A DNA stretch of 64,000 nucleotides, taken from positions 186,001-250,000 of the forward strand of contig NZ_JAVTTP010000001.1 of NCBI RefSeq assembly GCF_032248455.1. Direction: 5' to 3'. The position numbers were made by a program, and so were the translations under genes. The notes below the pieces were generated by a model. It did not search any database. It had not been told where the DNA came from and saw only the letters and a list, made by a program, of their open reading frames with translations. The stretch comes from Pricia mediterranea. Lineage in GTDB: Bacteria; Bacteroidota; Bacteroidia; Flavobacteriales; Flavobacteriaceae. The stretch's first letter is position 1, and the number at the start of each line of letters is the position of its first letter. This document shows positions 44,701 through 52,693 of the stretch, one piece after another.

Positions 44701-45148
44701 CGATAGCCAAGATACGTTTACCATTGATTTTGAAGTGGAGAATTCAACGGGGCAATCCCAAATCGAAAGCACATTTGTGGACACCATAAGAAAACCTGTG
44801 GCGTTGGTCAAAGGGGAAAAGTACAATGTCAGTTGTGGGGGATTGAACGGTTGCGATTATCAAGTCAGAATCTATACCTGTTTTGATATTGGGTGTTCGG
44901 AGGCTTATGGCGGTGCGACGTTGGACCAGGTAGAAATCAGGATATTCAACAGGAGTTCCAACCGATGGGATACTCGCTTATTCAATTACAACGAAGCCAC
45001 GGGCAGTGGAGTGGATAGGTATTTCATGCTGGAAGAGGAACCCCGTGAAAGCCGCTTGAAATATCTTGATCAGGATTTCGAGGTAAGGGTCAGGGATACG
45101 AATGGCCAATGGAGTGAAAGAGTTACAGGAAGAGTGGTCAGAGTTTAA
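41792..45148 (+). CDS. Giant lipoprotein of nine ~108-residue repeats in the TraQ position
   Basis: An 1118-residue protein with a lipobox ending at C23 (MIFILAC), so a lipoprotein. About nine divergent Ig-like repeats follow, starting near residues 33, 141, 253, 363, 470, 577, 682, 786 and 893. Each begins with a strand like INFTF/IPFTL/VDFTF, has a G-rich strand (YF..DPEEGNGTVTGINGD), a Y.P.(T)LG(P/E)H.(I/L).F strand, and a DSNGQ-type turn. These features resemble the short TraQ/DUF3872 proteins, which I recall as one such domain of about 150 residues. The last 119 residues (1000-1118) form a Cys-containing domain. It is the last gene of the transfer operon, 12 bases after TraO. Function is unknown; surface display or cell contact is likely. 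Confidence 0.75.
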   Translation: MKFSTPQRIVAIGMLCMIFILACSKDFEGIVQDSFDFNFDGTNEENGFVFEAVKTDFSLEPERMVSTVSYFMKYDILNGRGYYLGTENDTIRETDTIPVKDFDPSYRYMPIDTGMHRVKVLAWDSNKIQKELELTYRVRHASFSFLLTKGTDDFIINSRNPINVTLLRDRETFDPGKETDQDFEITYQLEDGSGKLFLGENTYDAGTPFMLQKGVTEFSYQPETLGEHKLTMTAKAPDGATLTNELLLVVGNINFTFRATAASSQVELETNLAINIDLQTQDEESEVTYDISHSFSSDSQGAGTVRDQNGGVMDPGTFRAIGPGNYNFTFEDDELGQRKIYFDLRDSNGQMKRDSVEIEVANIPFTLSGNSESNQVFVNQRTQLNFNIKSNGNTSNIDYFLTYDPEEGNGTVTGINGDIIRNNTDYPVELGNFPLFYTPETLGPHRINFFVTDNYGQEVGPVEIDLEAKQLELEFNASANSNEVLVGQRGTISLSLIEKGDYSGVAYELNYFISGGEAQLYNGNSPIVPSQYFTVRPGSFAYDFIAQEAGTYEITFLLRDSNGQILEEKVTVVVGNNDFTVSMTPSKATEFSNIPVGIIVDIDEVPEGANDSYSAFFSSSQNGSMSVNGVAYGPGEEFPLGAGVNNLTYTGLEPGQHNIILSVESGSDVTRTANTTITYDQVDFTFTAGTQKSDITVGETTGLNFNISESVGSSDYTMRFSMNGNALIRDNNGIEVSPGNSYDVNTGNFNWTLEGTNESTVRLAFTVRNDTGLEKTVDITVNVAAKDYTFTASGTLQQAYTGEQVDINFNISEIGIGGDTYEMYFSASGNNGSFKYGGTSYSAGESFDVLLGAFSGKYTGTTEGNHNITFTVRSSSDVEKTASVNINYTVYEEPFELTISQAPGERLEGEPFNIAVITNAIGTHDPDVTYQMTFSFSGNRVGYFLYGGNRYDEGQTIPLNYGSTNLTFYPDSQDTFTIDFEVENSTGQSQIESTFVDTIRKPVALVKGEKYNVSCGGLNGCDYQVRIYTCFDIGCSEAYGGATLDQVEIRIFNRSSNRWDTRLFNYNEATGSGVDRYFMLEEEPRESRLKYLDQDFEVRVRDTNGQWSERVTGRVVRV

Positions 45149-45192
45149 GCATCATGGGCGCTTTCAATACTACTGACTAAAGGCAATTAAAA

Positions 45193-45678
45193 CTAGCTTC
45201 TTTTAAAAGTATAGGTAATAACGACATCTTGACCGTCCAAAAAATCCTCTTCGTCAACAACCAATTGGTCGTTGGAAAACTCTACGATAATCCAATCGCT
45301 ACGATTATCAAATCGTATAATCTCATTGTTTATGAGCTCGTACCTATCATCTTCGACATTTTGAAATGCGGGTACTTCCCCACAAGATAGTCCGTTTTCA
45401 TTAATAGAAAAAGCATTTTTTTCTCCAGGCCCCCGAGAGCTGAAAAAAGTTAAATTATCTTTTAGACATTGACGTATTTCGTTGGTGTTGAACAAGTCAA
45501 CGTTGACCGTACCGTCCCCATTAATATCAACGGCAGTATTGGAATCAATGGCCTCGTACTCCCATTGGCCCAACAAAGCTTGGCTCCTATCCGACTCCGC
45601 TACGCTGTCATCATCATTATTACATGAAAGAAATAGCAGCATTGGGAGTGCAAGAAAAACGAAAACATTTGATTTCAT
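45193..45678 (-). CDS. Lipocalin-like lipoprotein
   Basis: A 161-residue lipoprotein: signal peptide with lipobox LLFLSC (C19), an acidic spacer, then LLGQWEYEAID, a start typical of lipocalin-like lipoproteins in Bacteroidetes, and a DINGDGTVNVD segment resembling a calcium-binding loop (about 51-61). It is convergent to the giant repeat protein (44 bases between) and could be cargo rather than part of the transfer machine. Ligand unknown. Confidence 0.7.
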   Translation of the reverse strand: MKSNVFVFLALPMLLFLSCNNDDDSVAESDRSQALLGQWEYEAIDSNTAVDINGDGTVNVDLFNTNEIRQCLKDNLTFFSSRGPGEKNAFSINENGLSCGEVPAFQNVEDDRYELINNEIIRFDNRSDWIIVEFSNDQLVVDEEDFLDGQDVVITYTFKRS

Positions 45679-46123
45679 TTGATGTGCCTTGGATTAGTAC
45701 AAATATATTAATGAGGATTATATCTTTTAAACAAGAATTTTCAAAATTAATTGTGCGGCGGCAAGATAAATGCAAACAGGCGATTTTTTTCGTCTGTTTG
45801 GGTTTATGCGCGGTTCAGAGGGTGTTCAAAAATCTGGAACTGAAAGACCCCGAATGCGAACCGGCGTAGCGGTTCGCTCGGGAAGTCTTGAAGTGGAAGA
45901 TTTTTGAACTTCCGCAGGAACATGGCAAACAAAGCCAAAGCTTCAAAACTATTGGTGTACACTTTTGATTCCTTTTCATTGTGAGCGCTCATATTAAAAT
46001 TTCTTCATAGGCTCAAATTTGTTGAAGTTGAAAAAAAGATGATTTGCACTAAATCCCATTTGGTTATCAAACTAACTTATCGATTATGATTAAAACGGAA
46101 ACAGCAACATAAAATCTTGAGTC
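45679..46123. other. Intergenic region at the transfer/metal cargo boundary
   Basis: About 445 bases without a supported gene. The region 45824-45909 forms a large imperfect hairpin (separate entry); the rest is AT-rich. A 62-codon minus-strand frame at 45804-45992 spans the hairpin and is rejected as coding. The region marks the change from conjugation genes to metal-resistance genes. Confidence 0.5.
45824..45909. repeat. 86-base palindromic element (long hairpin)
   Basis: GTTCAAAAATCT at 45824-45835 and AGATTTTTGAAC at 45898-45909 are perfect 12-base complements. Inside, AAGAC/GTCTT, CCCGA/TCGGG and GCGAACCG/CGGTTCGC (45856-45863 and 45870-45877) continue the stem to a 6-base loop. The order and exact ends resemble a repetitive extragenic palindrome or a miniature element; the GTTRRRY core of an attC site is absent. 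Confidence 0.5.
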
Positions 46124-47584
46124 ATGGAGAATAGGCACATCGGCACGCAGCTTCTACTTTTACGGGCAAAACTGATATTAACTTCATTTATACTTTTCCT
46201 TATCTTACCTTCTGCTAATTCCCAATCTATAGGTAAGGATATGATGGGAAATGATGGGCTCAAAATGATACAAAATCTCCATGCAACCACTACTTCGCCC
46301 ATAAATAGCAAATCGATTGAAAACATGGGCCATAGCTGGCACTACCCTACCGAACATCCAGTAAGTCATGCACCATTGGTCAAAGAAGGTGCGGTCTATT
46401 TTGGGGATTGGGGAGGCACGATATACAAAGTGGATGCGAAAAAGGGAAGTTTAATATGGAAGAAAAATATAGAAAATCCCATGACGGAATGGTCCTGGTA
46501 CGGTTTTGCGGGAACCGGTACTCTTGGCGACGGCAAGGTATTCGAGGCGAGTGTAGAGGGAAATGCTTTCGCACTCGACCAAAATTCGGGCGAACTGCTT
46601 TGGCAGACCGAATTTACAACAGATCCTGAAGCAGGTAATCTTAGCGTACTGCTCTATCACGATGGTTTGGTGTATATCGGTGTTTCTTCTGTCGAGGAAA
46701 TGTTGGACTCCCCATCGTTTACTCCGGACCTTCAAGGCAAAGTAATCGCTTTGGATGCAAAAACCGGGAATAAAGTATGGGAAAGGTTTCTTGTCGAACC
46801 TCCCCAAAATGGCGTACCTATGTGGACATCGTTCGCACTTGACACGGAAAGTAATACGCTTTACTTCACTACTGGAAATAACTACACGGGCGAAGAGGCC
46901 TCAAAGATGTCGGATGCAATGGTAGCCGTAGATTCCAAGACCGGGGATGTTAAATGGTTCTATCAAGTTACACCTCATGACTTATGGACACATCATCAAA
47001 AGAAAGGCCCTGACTATGATTTTTCCGGGGGAGCGCAATTGTTTACCGCAGAAATTGATGGGGAAATGAGAAAACTGGTCGGAGCCGGTCAAAAAAGTGG
47101 CGTTTACACCGTCTGGGATGCTATAACGGGCGACAAGGTATGGGAATCCGTAATTGGTTACGGGGGTGTAAAGGGAGGCCTGCACAGCGAAGCTTCCATT
47201 GCTGACGGAACCGTGTATGTCTGGAGCAACAATAATTATGCGCATAAGCCACCGACCGACACGCCCCTGACCGTTAAGGCGTTGGATGCAGCCACGGGAG
47301 AGTTGAAATGGGTAGCGAACGAATCGCAACCGGCATCCCTTGTGACAGGATATTTGGCAAACGATGTTTATATTGTCGGGTCTGTCGAAGGAACTATACA
47401 GGCCTACCATGCCAAAGACGGAAAAAAGATATGGTCGCACAAAAATCCCGCTCCAATTATTTCTTGGCTGATTTTAGATGATGACTCGCTCTTTTTGGGG
47501 GGTGGCATTCCTAAAATGTTCGGGGAATGGGCTGGCTCAAACAAGAAAGGACATGGCCTATATGCCTATTCGCTAAATCACTAA
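46124..47584 (+). CDS. PQQ-binding-like beta-propeller protein, secreted
   Basis: A 486-residue protein with a signal peptide (about 1-34) and repeated W-motif blades of a PQQ-type beta-propeller: GDWGGTIYKVDAKKGSLIWK, NAFALDQNSGELLW, KVIALDAKTGNKVWER and GTIQAYHAKDGKKIWS. Periplasmic quinoprotein-like proteins of this kind may be dehydrogenases or structural; no calcium/PQQ-binding active site was checked. It lies at the edge of the metal cargo and converges with the P-type ATPase, with 35 bases between the stop codons. Confidence 0.8.
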   Translation: MENRHIGTQLLLLRAKLILTSFILFLILPSANSQSIGKDMMGNDGLKMIQNLHATTTSPINSKSIENMGHSWHYPTEHPVSHAPLVKEGAVYFGDWGGTIYKVDAKKGSLIWKKNIENPMTEWSWYGFAGTGTLGDGKVFEASVEGNAFALDQNSGELLWQTEFTTDPEAGNLSVLLYHDGLVYIGVSSVEEMLDSPSFTPDLQGKVIALDAKTGNKVWERFLVEPPQNGVPMWTSFALDTESNTLYFTTGNNYTGEEASKMSDAMVAVDSKTGDVKWFYQVTPHDLWTHHQKKGPDYDFSGGAQLFTAEIDGEMRKLVGAGQKSGVYTVWDAITGDKVWESVIGYGGVKGGLHSEASIADGTVYVWSNNNYAHKPPTDTPLTVKALDAATGELKWVANESQPASLVTGYLANDVYIVGSVEGTIQAYHAKDGKKIWSHKNPAPIISWLILDDDSLFLGGGIPKMFGEWAGSNKKGHGLYAYSLNH

Positions 47585-47619
47585 AAATCACAGTTCATTC
47601 TGTTTGTAATAGAATCGAA

Positions 47620-49584
47620 TTAATCCCACTTCATTCTTTGCAGTCTCACTGCGTTGAAAATTGCCAAAAGCGCCACACCCACATCAGCAAAAACAGCTTC
47701 CCACATCGTCGCAAGACCACCTGCACCGAGAATGAGGACTATAACCTTTACACCAAAGGCAAGCCCAATATTTTGCCAGACAATCCTGCGGGTAGAACGA
47801 CCAATTTTAATCGCTCTCGCAATCTTGCTTGGCTGGTCGGTCTGTATAATGACATCGGCTGTTTCGATGGCGACATCGCTTCCTAAGCCACCCATCGCAA
47901 TTCCTACACCACTTGCTGCCAAAACGGGTGCGTCGTTTATGCCATCGCCGATAAATGCGACTTTCATATCAGGTTGTTTTTTGAGTTCTTCGACTTCGTT
48001 CAATTTGTCCTCGGGCAACAATCCGCCTTTCGCCCAATCAATATTTAGTTCATTGGAGACTTGCTGCGTAATGGAATCTTTGTCGCCAGATAGCATTATA
48101 ATTTTTGTAATTCCCGCATCCCTAATTTGTTTAATGGCTTGGTGCGCATCTTCCTTCAGTTCATCTGCGATGGTTACATAACCTGCAAATTTCCCGTCAA
48201 TGGACACCATAACGATTGATTCTACAATGCCATCCGTTTCCGAAGGGACTTCTATGCCATTTGAGGTCATCAAAGCTTTGTTTCCTACCAACACTGTTTT
48301 TCCGTTGACTGTTCCTTTCAATCCCTTTCCGGCAACTTCCGATACATCAGTCGCTTCATAATCCGAGCCGTCAGCTTTATATTCGAGAATCGCCTTGGCG
48401 ATAGGATGAGTGGATTGCTCTTCCATCGCCATCAAATACTTCATAAACTCGGTTTCCTCAAATGTGATGGAATTGATTTCCTTGATTTTAAAAACCCCTT
48501 TAGTAACAGTTCCTGTTTTGTCCATTACGACCGTGTTCACTTGGGTCATTGCATCGAGAAAGGAAGCACCCTTGAAAAGAATACCGTTGCGGGATGCCGC
48601 ACCCAATCCGCCAAAATAGCCCAGCGGTATAGAGATGACTAAAGCACAAGGACAGGATATCACAAGGAATATTAATGCTCGATAGAGCCAATCCCTAAAA
48701 ACATAATCATCTACAAAAAAGTAAGGTAGAAACGTCAGTCCGATGGCAAGGAATACAACGATTGGCGTATAAATCCGAGCAAATTTTCTGATGAACAGTT
48801 CGGTCTTTGATTTTCTGGCAGTTGCATTCTGTACCATATCCAGAATTCGTGCAATGGAACTATCCTTGAATTCCTTGGTCGTCTCGATTTCGATTACACC
48901 ATCAAGGTTGATGCTTCCAGCAAAAACGGTATCGCCTTTAGCAATTGTATCAGGTTTGCTTTCGCCTGTCAAGGCAGCAGTATTAAAAGAACCCTTTTCA
49001 GAAAGTATAATGCCATCAAGAGGAACTTTTTCGCCTACACGTACCTGTATCTTTTCACCGATTTCAACAGTCTCGGGATTTACTGAAACAAAATCACCAT
49101 CACGATAAACCAAAGCCTCATTTGGTCTTACATCGAGTAAGGCTTTTATATTTCCCTTCGCACGGTTAACGGCCGCATTCTGGAACAGTTCGCCCACAGC
49201 ATAAAATAACATTACGGCTACGCCTTCTGGATATTCGCCGATAGCGAACGCCCCTAAAGTGGCTATGGACATCAAGAAAAATTCGGTAAAGAAATCACCA
49301 TTTTTAATACTTTTCCAGCCTTCTCTTATCACCGGAAAACCAACAGGGATATAGGCTACCGTGTACCATACTATGCGAATCCATCCTTTGAAGAAAGGAA
49401 ACGCATCAAAGTAATCAATAGCAATTCCGGCTATCAACATTACAAAGCTGAAAATAGCCGGTAGATAGGTTCTAAAGTTTGAAATTTCTTCAGGGCTGCT
49501 ATGGTTATGGCCATCATCGTGACTGTGCTCGCCCTTATGTTCTTTTGGGTCAATGTCCCGTAAATTTACTTTTTTCTTTTTCAT
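47620..49584 (-). CDS. cadA: Zn/Cd/Co-type heavy-metal translocating P-type ATPase
   Basis: A 654-residue pump. The N-terminus carries a His-rich stretch (HSHDDGHNH, about 20-28) instead of a CxxC domain. The metal-path motif SCPCALV is at about 310-316, phosphorylation DKTGT near 354-358, and GDGIND near 545-550. CPC pumps with a His-rich N-terminus export Zn2+, Cd2+ or Co2+ from the cytoplasm. It is the last gene of the six-gene efflux operon, 33 bases after the CDF gene. I use the name cadA for its type; zntA would be an equal choice. Confidence 0.88.
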   Translation of the reverse strand: MKKKKVNLRDIDPKEHKGEHSHDDGHNHSSPEEISNFRTYLPAIFSFVMLIAGIAIDYFDAFPFFKGWIRIVWYTVAYIPVGFPVIREGWKSIKNGDFFTEFFLMSIATLGAFAIGEYPEGVAVMLFYAVGELFQNAAVNRAKGNIKALLDVRPNEALVYRDGDFVSVNPETVEIGEKIQVRVGEKVPLDGIILSEKGSFNTAALTGESKPDTIAKGDTVFAGSINLDGVIEIETTKEFKDSSIARILDMVQNATARKSKTELFIRKFARIYTPIVVFLAIGLTFLPYFFVDDYVFRDWLYRALIFLVISCPCALVISIPLGYFGGLGAASRNGILFKGASFLDAMTQVNTVVMDKTGTVTKGVFKIKEINSITFEETEFMKYLMAMEEQSTHPIAKAILEYKADGSDYEATDVSEVAGKGLKGTVNGKTVLVGNKALMTSNGIEVPSETDGIVESIVMVSIDGKFAGYVTIADELKEDAHQAIKQIRDAGITKIIMLSGDKDSITQQVSNELNIDWAKGGLLPEDKLNEVEELKKQPDMKVAFIGDGINDAPVLAASGVGIAMGGLGSDVAIETADVIIQTDQPSKIARAIKIGRSTRRIVWQNIGLAFGVKVIVLILGAGGLATMWEAVFADVGVALLAIFNAVRLQRMKWD

Positions 49585-49617
49585 ATGTTCTAATCAAGTT
49601 TGATATCATTTTAAAAA

Positions 49618-50415
49618 CTACTTCGATAATTTCAGTATTCTCAATGCACCGCGCATTACAAAAGTGAAAACGATCCCGCCAATCACTAAATCGGGCCATT
49701 TACTATTCAGAAAATAAACCAGCACCCCAGCTACTATAACACCACCATTGACAATAATATCATTGGATGTAAAAATGGCACTTGCCTGCATATGAGCCTC
49801 TTGGCTCTTTGCCTTGTTGATGAGCCAGAGCGATATCAAATTACCTGCCAATGCGAAAATTGAAACTATAATCATCCATTGAAACAGGGGCGTTTCGGTA
49901 TTGCTAAAAAACCTTCTCAAGACCTCTGCAAACCCAAGTATTGCCAATGCCATCTGAAAGTATCCGCTGTATTTCGCAACCTTCTTTTTTCTTGAAATGG
50001 CACCGCCTACCGCAAATAGGCTTAATGCATATACGATGGAATCTGCCAGCATATCTAATGAGTCTGCCACTAGACCCATCGAAGAAGAAATCCAACCAGT
50101 GGTCATTTCGATAACGAAAAAGCCAAAGTTGATGCCCAAGACCCACCATAGGATTCTTTTTTGTTTGGATTGGTCTTCCATTACGGGTGGTTCGGCTTCT
50201 GTGGTTCCTTCTAAGGAATCCCCAAGTTTTAAGCTGGCTATAGACGTTTGTATCGCCTTGACGTCGTCCACGTGATATACTTCCAATTTTCTGTTAGGAA
50301 TATCAAAATCCAAGTGTTTTACTTGAGCATAAGACTCTAACTTCATCCGAATCATCTGCTCTTCTGAAGGGCAGTCCATTTTAGTTATTATAAAAGTGCT
50401 TTTTTTCAAAATCAA
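49618..50415 (-). CDS. Cation diffusion facilitator with N-terminal metal-binding-like domain
   Basis: A transporter of about 265 residues: an N-terminal domain (about 1-60) with MDCPSEEQMIRMKLE resembling a ferredoxin-like HMA domain with one cysteine, then six membrane helices of the CDF family, with the ADSLDMLADSIVYALS motif near helix 2. The frame extends upstream to 50502 inside the Fur gene, so the start is probably TTG 50415 or TTG 50409. It would export divalent metals. It lies between the Fur and CadA genes. Confidence 0.8.
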   Translation of the reverse strand: MILKKSTFIITKMDCPSEEQMIRMKLESYAQVKHLDFDIPNRKLEVYHVDDVKAIQTSIASLKLGDSLEGTTEAEPPVMEDQSKQKRILWWVLGINFGFFVIEMTTGWISSSMGLVADSLDMLADSIVYALSLFAVGGAISRKKKVAKYSGYFQMALAILGFAEVLRRFFSNTETPLFQWMIIVSIFALAGNLISLWLINKAKSQEAHMQASAIFTSNDIIVNGGVIVAGVLVYFLNSKWPDLVIGGIVFTFVMRGALRILKLSK

Positions 50416-50428
50416 TCTAATTTGTTTG

Positions 50429-50851
50429 TTAAAGTAAATTACTGCTACATTTTTCACATATTCCCGTAACCACGAGATTAACATCCTCTGCCAAATATCC
50501 ATCGGGCAAATTGATATGCGGGATTTTTTGTTCCGTTAAACAAACCGTTTCGTCACAGTTAGTGCAATGGAAATGTAAATGCAAATCCTGTTCTATTTCA
50601 CAATTACAGCCTTCTTCACAAAGTGCGTATTTAGAGATTCCAGTTCCGTCATCTATGTGATGCACCACGTTTTTTTCTTCAAACGTTTTTAGGGTTCGGT
50701 ACAATGTGGTTCTATCCGCTTTTGCGAAAGCATTCTCAATATCAGTCAGGGCGATGGCGGCATCCCTATCGGCCATATACTTATAAATCAATATGCGCAT
50801 TGCCGTTGGGCGAACCCCATTGTCAATCAATCTTTTTTCTATTTCTTTCAT
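50429..50851 (-). CDS. Fur-family metal-dependent repressor
   Basis: A 140-residue Fur/Zur-type regulator: winged helix (about 12-75, with RPTAMRILIYKYMAD and the DRTTLYRTLKTFEEKNVVH recognition helix), HFHCTNCDETVCL with a C-X2-C pair near 95, and a second pair CEKC near the end. The two C-X2-C pairs hold a structural zinc. Being inside the efflux operon, it probably represses the operon or the upstream DUF6660 gene until metal is present. Its ATG overlaps the previous gene by 4 bases. Confidence 0.85.
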   Translation of the reverse strand: MKEIEKRLIDNGVRPTAMRILIYKYMADRDAAIALTDIENAFAKADRTTLYRTLKTFEEKNVVHHIDDGTGISKYALCEEGCNCEIEQDLHLHFHCTNCDETVCLTEQKIPHINLPDGYLAEDVNLVVTGICEKCSSNLL

Positions 50852-51486
50852 TTCTTATCGATGCTGTTTTTGATTTTTTGTGCTTTGGAATAGGCTTCCC
50901 AACCTTCTTTTGCCGCGTATGGCACTATCAATAATGCTGCAATAGGGTCAGCCCACCACCAGCCCAGCCATTTTACGAGCAATAGGCCTATTAGGACCAC
51001 CACAGTCTGATAAAGGCAAATAAAAGTGTCCTTGGCATCGGCCAACAGGGCAGGGCTATCCAATTTATGACCGTATTTTCTTTTGTAGTAAATCAGAATG
51101 GGGTTCACTACTAAGGAAACTATCAGTATCCCAATGCCCAACGTGGACCAAGATGCTGTTTCTTGACTTATTAATTTTGAAATGGAATCATAGGATATAA
51201 AAATGCAGATAAGGGCAAATGATATGGCGATGACGTAAAGTGTTGTCATCTTTCTTCGCTCTACACGCTTTTCATCCAGACCCTTGATTTCGCCGTGCAA
51301 TCGCCAACCGAGTGTTCCCGCACTTATGACTTCAATAGTGCTGTCCAGTCCCCAGCCTATCAAGGCGGAACTGTTTGCCGTGAATCCCGCTATAAGTGAT
51401 ACGACCACCTCGATAATGTCATAGATGACATTCCAAATTTGAAGTGTTCTTGCTTGTTTTAGATTTTGTTTTCTTGTTTCTTTCAT
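50848..51486 (-). CDS. Cation transporter (CDF-like, 212 aa)
   Basis: A 212-residue membrane protein with five to six hydrophobic helices and the CDF signature ALIGWGLDSTIEVISAGTL around 40-58, where Asp residues in the second helix bind metal, and LLADAKDTFICLY later. It is shorter than typical CDF proteins and lacks the C-terminal cytosolic domain. It is the third gene of the operon, overlapping the Fur gene by 4 bases and 3 bases after the adaptor gene. Confidence 0.8.
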   Translation of the reverse strand: MKETRKQNLKQARTLQIWNVIYDIIEVVVSLIAGFTANSSALIGWGLDSTIEVISAGTLGWRLHGEIKGLDEKRVERRKMTTLYVIAISFALICIFISYDSISKLISQETASWSTLGIGILIVSLVVNPILIYYKRKYGHKLDSPALLADAKDTFICLYQTVVVLIGLLLVKWLGWWWADPIAALLIVPYAAKEGWEAYSKAQKIKNSIDKK

Positions 51487-51489
51487 CTC

Positions 51490-52689
51490 TTAATGTGCTT
51501 CTTCCTCGTTTTCCCCTTTTTTCATTTCCGCCATTAAATAGTAGGCGTTATTAAAGGCATACTTGGTATTCGGCTCTTGTTCGGTCAAAAAATCAATGGC
51601 AATCCATTCGCCATCGTGAGTTCCTTTTGTGATTTCCACGGGCATAAACTTCCAATCCTCGCCTTCATTTTTTGCTGTAAACACAAAGGACTTTTCGCCA
51701 TCGGCTGCGATGGCACTTTCAGGAATTGCCGTGGTCATTGTATTGTCGGTTTGGATGCGCCCTTGAATGTACATTCCCGGTATCAGGTTGCCTTCCTTAT
51801 TTTCGATTTCGGCGTGTACGTGTATCGCTTTGGGGTTCTGCTCAAAAGTTTTTCCTACGGAATAGATTTCGGCTGTAAGTTCCTTTCCCGGAATGGATTG
51901 GACATTGAACCGCACGGTTTGTCCTTCCTTTACTTTGTACACGTCTTTTTCAAATACCATCAAATCGGCGTGTACGTGATGGATGTCCACGATTTCCATT
52001 AGGTCGGTTTGAGGTTCTACATATTGTCCTGTTTTAACGGCTACTTTTTCCACAAAGCCTTGAATAGGACTTCGTAGCGCAACCCTTTGATAAATAGTGC
52101 CATTTCTCACACCTGATGCACTAACATTTAATTGTTGTAATTGTGCTTCCAAACCGTTCACCATACTTCGTGAAGCTTGATATTCCGCTTCTGCTTTTTG
52201 GAAATTGGCACCGCTGCCCACACCTGCATCATAAAGAGTTTTTTGGCGTTCGTATTCTTTTTTGAGAAACTGACTATTGCTATGTGCATTGAGGTAATCC
52301 GTCTGTTTCTGTATGATATTGGGATGAGACAAATAGGCCACAGTCTGACCTTTATTGACCTTATCGCCCTCGATGACCTCGATGGAAACTACGTTGGTAC
52401 CAACAACCGTAGTGATGGTCGCTTCATTTTGTGGCGGAACTTCCAGTTGTCCGTTGGCTTCCACATATCCACTCATATTGCGCTGGGCAAGCGTATCGAC
52501 TTTCATTTGTAGTGCATCATACTGTTTTGCAGTAAGTGTAACTATTTCATCTTCCTCTTCAGAGTGATTTTCTTCTGTTTCTGAATGTGTTGCATCAACG
52601 TGGTCGCTTTCGGTTTTTGACTCGCCACAACTAATTATTGTGAATGCCGTAAGCATTGCGGTAATCGGTAAATATTTTAATTTTTTCAT
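51490..52689 (-). CDS. czcB: Heavy-metal efflux RND periplasmic adaptor (CzcB-like)
   Basis: A 399-residue membrane-fusion protein with a lipobox (TIISCGES), a His/Glu-rich spacer (about 25-50), lipoyl and beta-barrel parts (VSIEVIEGDKVNKGQTVAYL and VALRSPIQGFVEKVAV) and a coiled-coil hairpin between them. The frame starts at 52728, but the ATG at 52689 gives a normal lipoprotein signal. It links the RND pump and outer-membrane part and lies 4 bases after them. Confidence 0.9.
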   Translation of the reverse strand: MKKLKYLPITAMLTAFTIISCGESKTESDHVDATHSETEENHSEEEDEIVTLTAKQYDALQMKVDTLAQRNMSGYVEANGQLEVPPQNEATITTVVGTNVVSIEVIEGDKVNKGQTVAYLSHPNIIQKQTDYLNAHSNSQFLKKEYERQKTLYDAGVGSGANFQKAEAEYQASRSMVNGLEAQLQQLNVSASGVRNGTIYQRVALRSPIQGFVEKVAVKTGQYVEPQTDLMEIVDIHHVHADLMVFEKDVYKVKEGQTVRFNVQSIPGKELTAEIYSVGKTFEQNPKAIHVHAEIENKEGNLIPGMYIQGRIQTDNTMTTAIPESAIAADGEKSFVFTAKNEGEDWKFMPVEITKGTHDGEWIAIDFLTEQEPNTKYAFNNAYYLMAEMKKGENEEEAH

Positions 52690-52693
52690 CTTT

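Noticed and set aside
45824-45909. Integron attC site
   Set aside because: The outer arms lack the RYYYAAC and GTTRRRY cores and no integron integrase is present.
45804-45992. 62-codon minus-strand frame over the 86-base hairpin
   Set aside because: It covers the palindrome itself; the peptide mirrors the repeat rather than a protein family.
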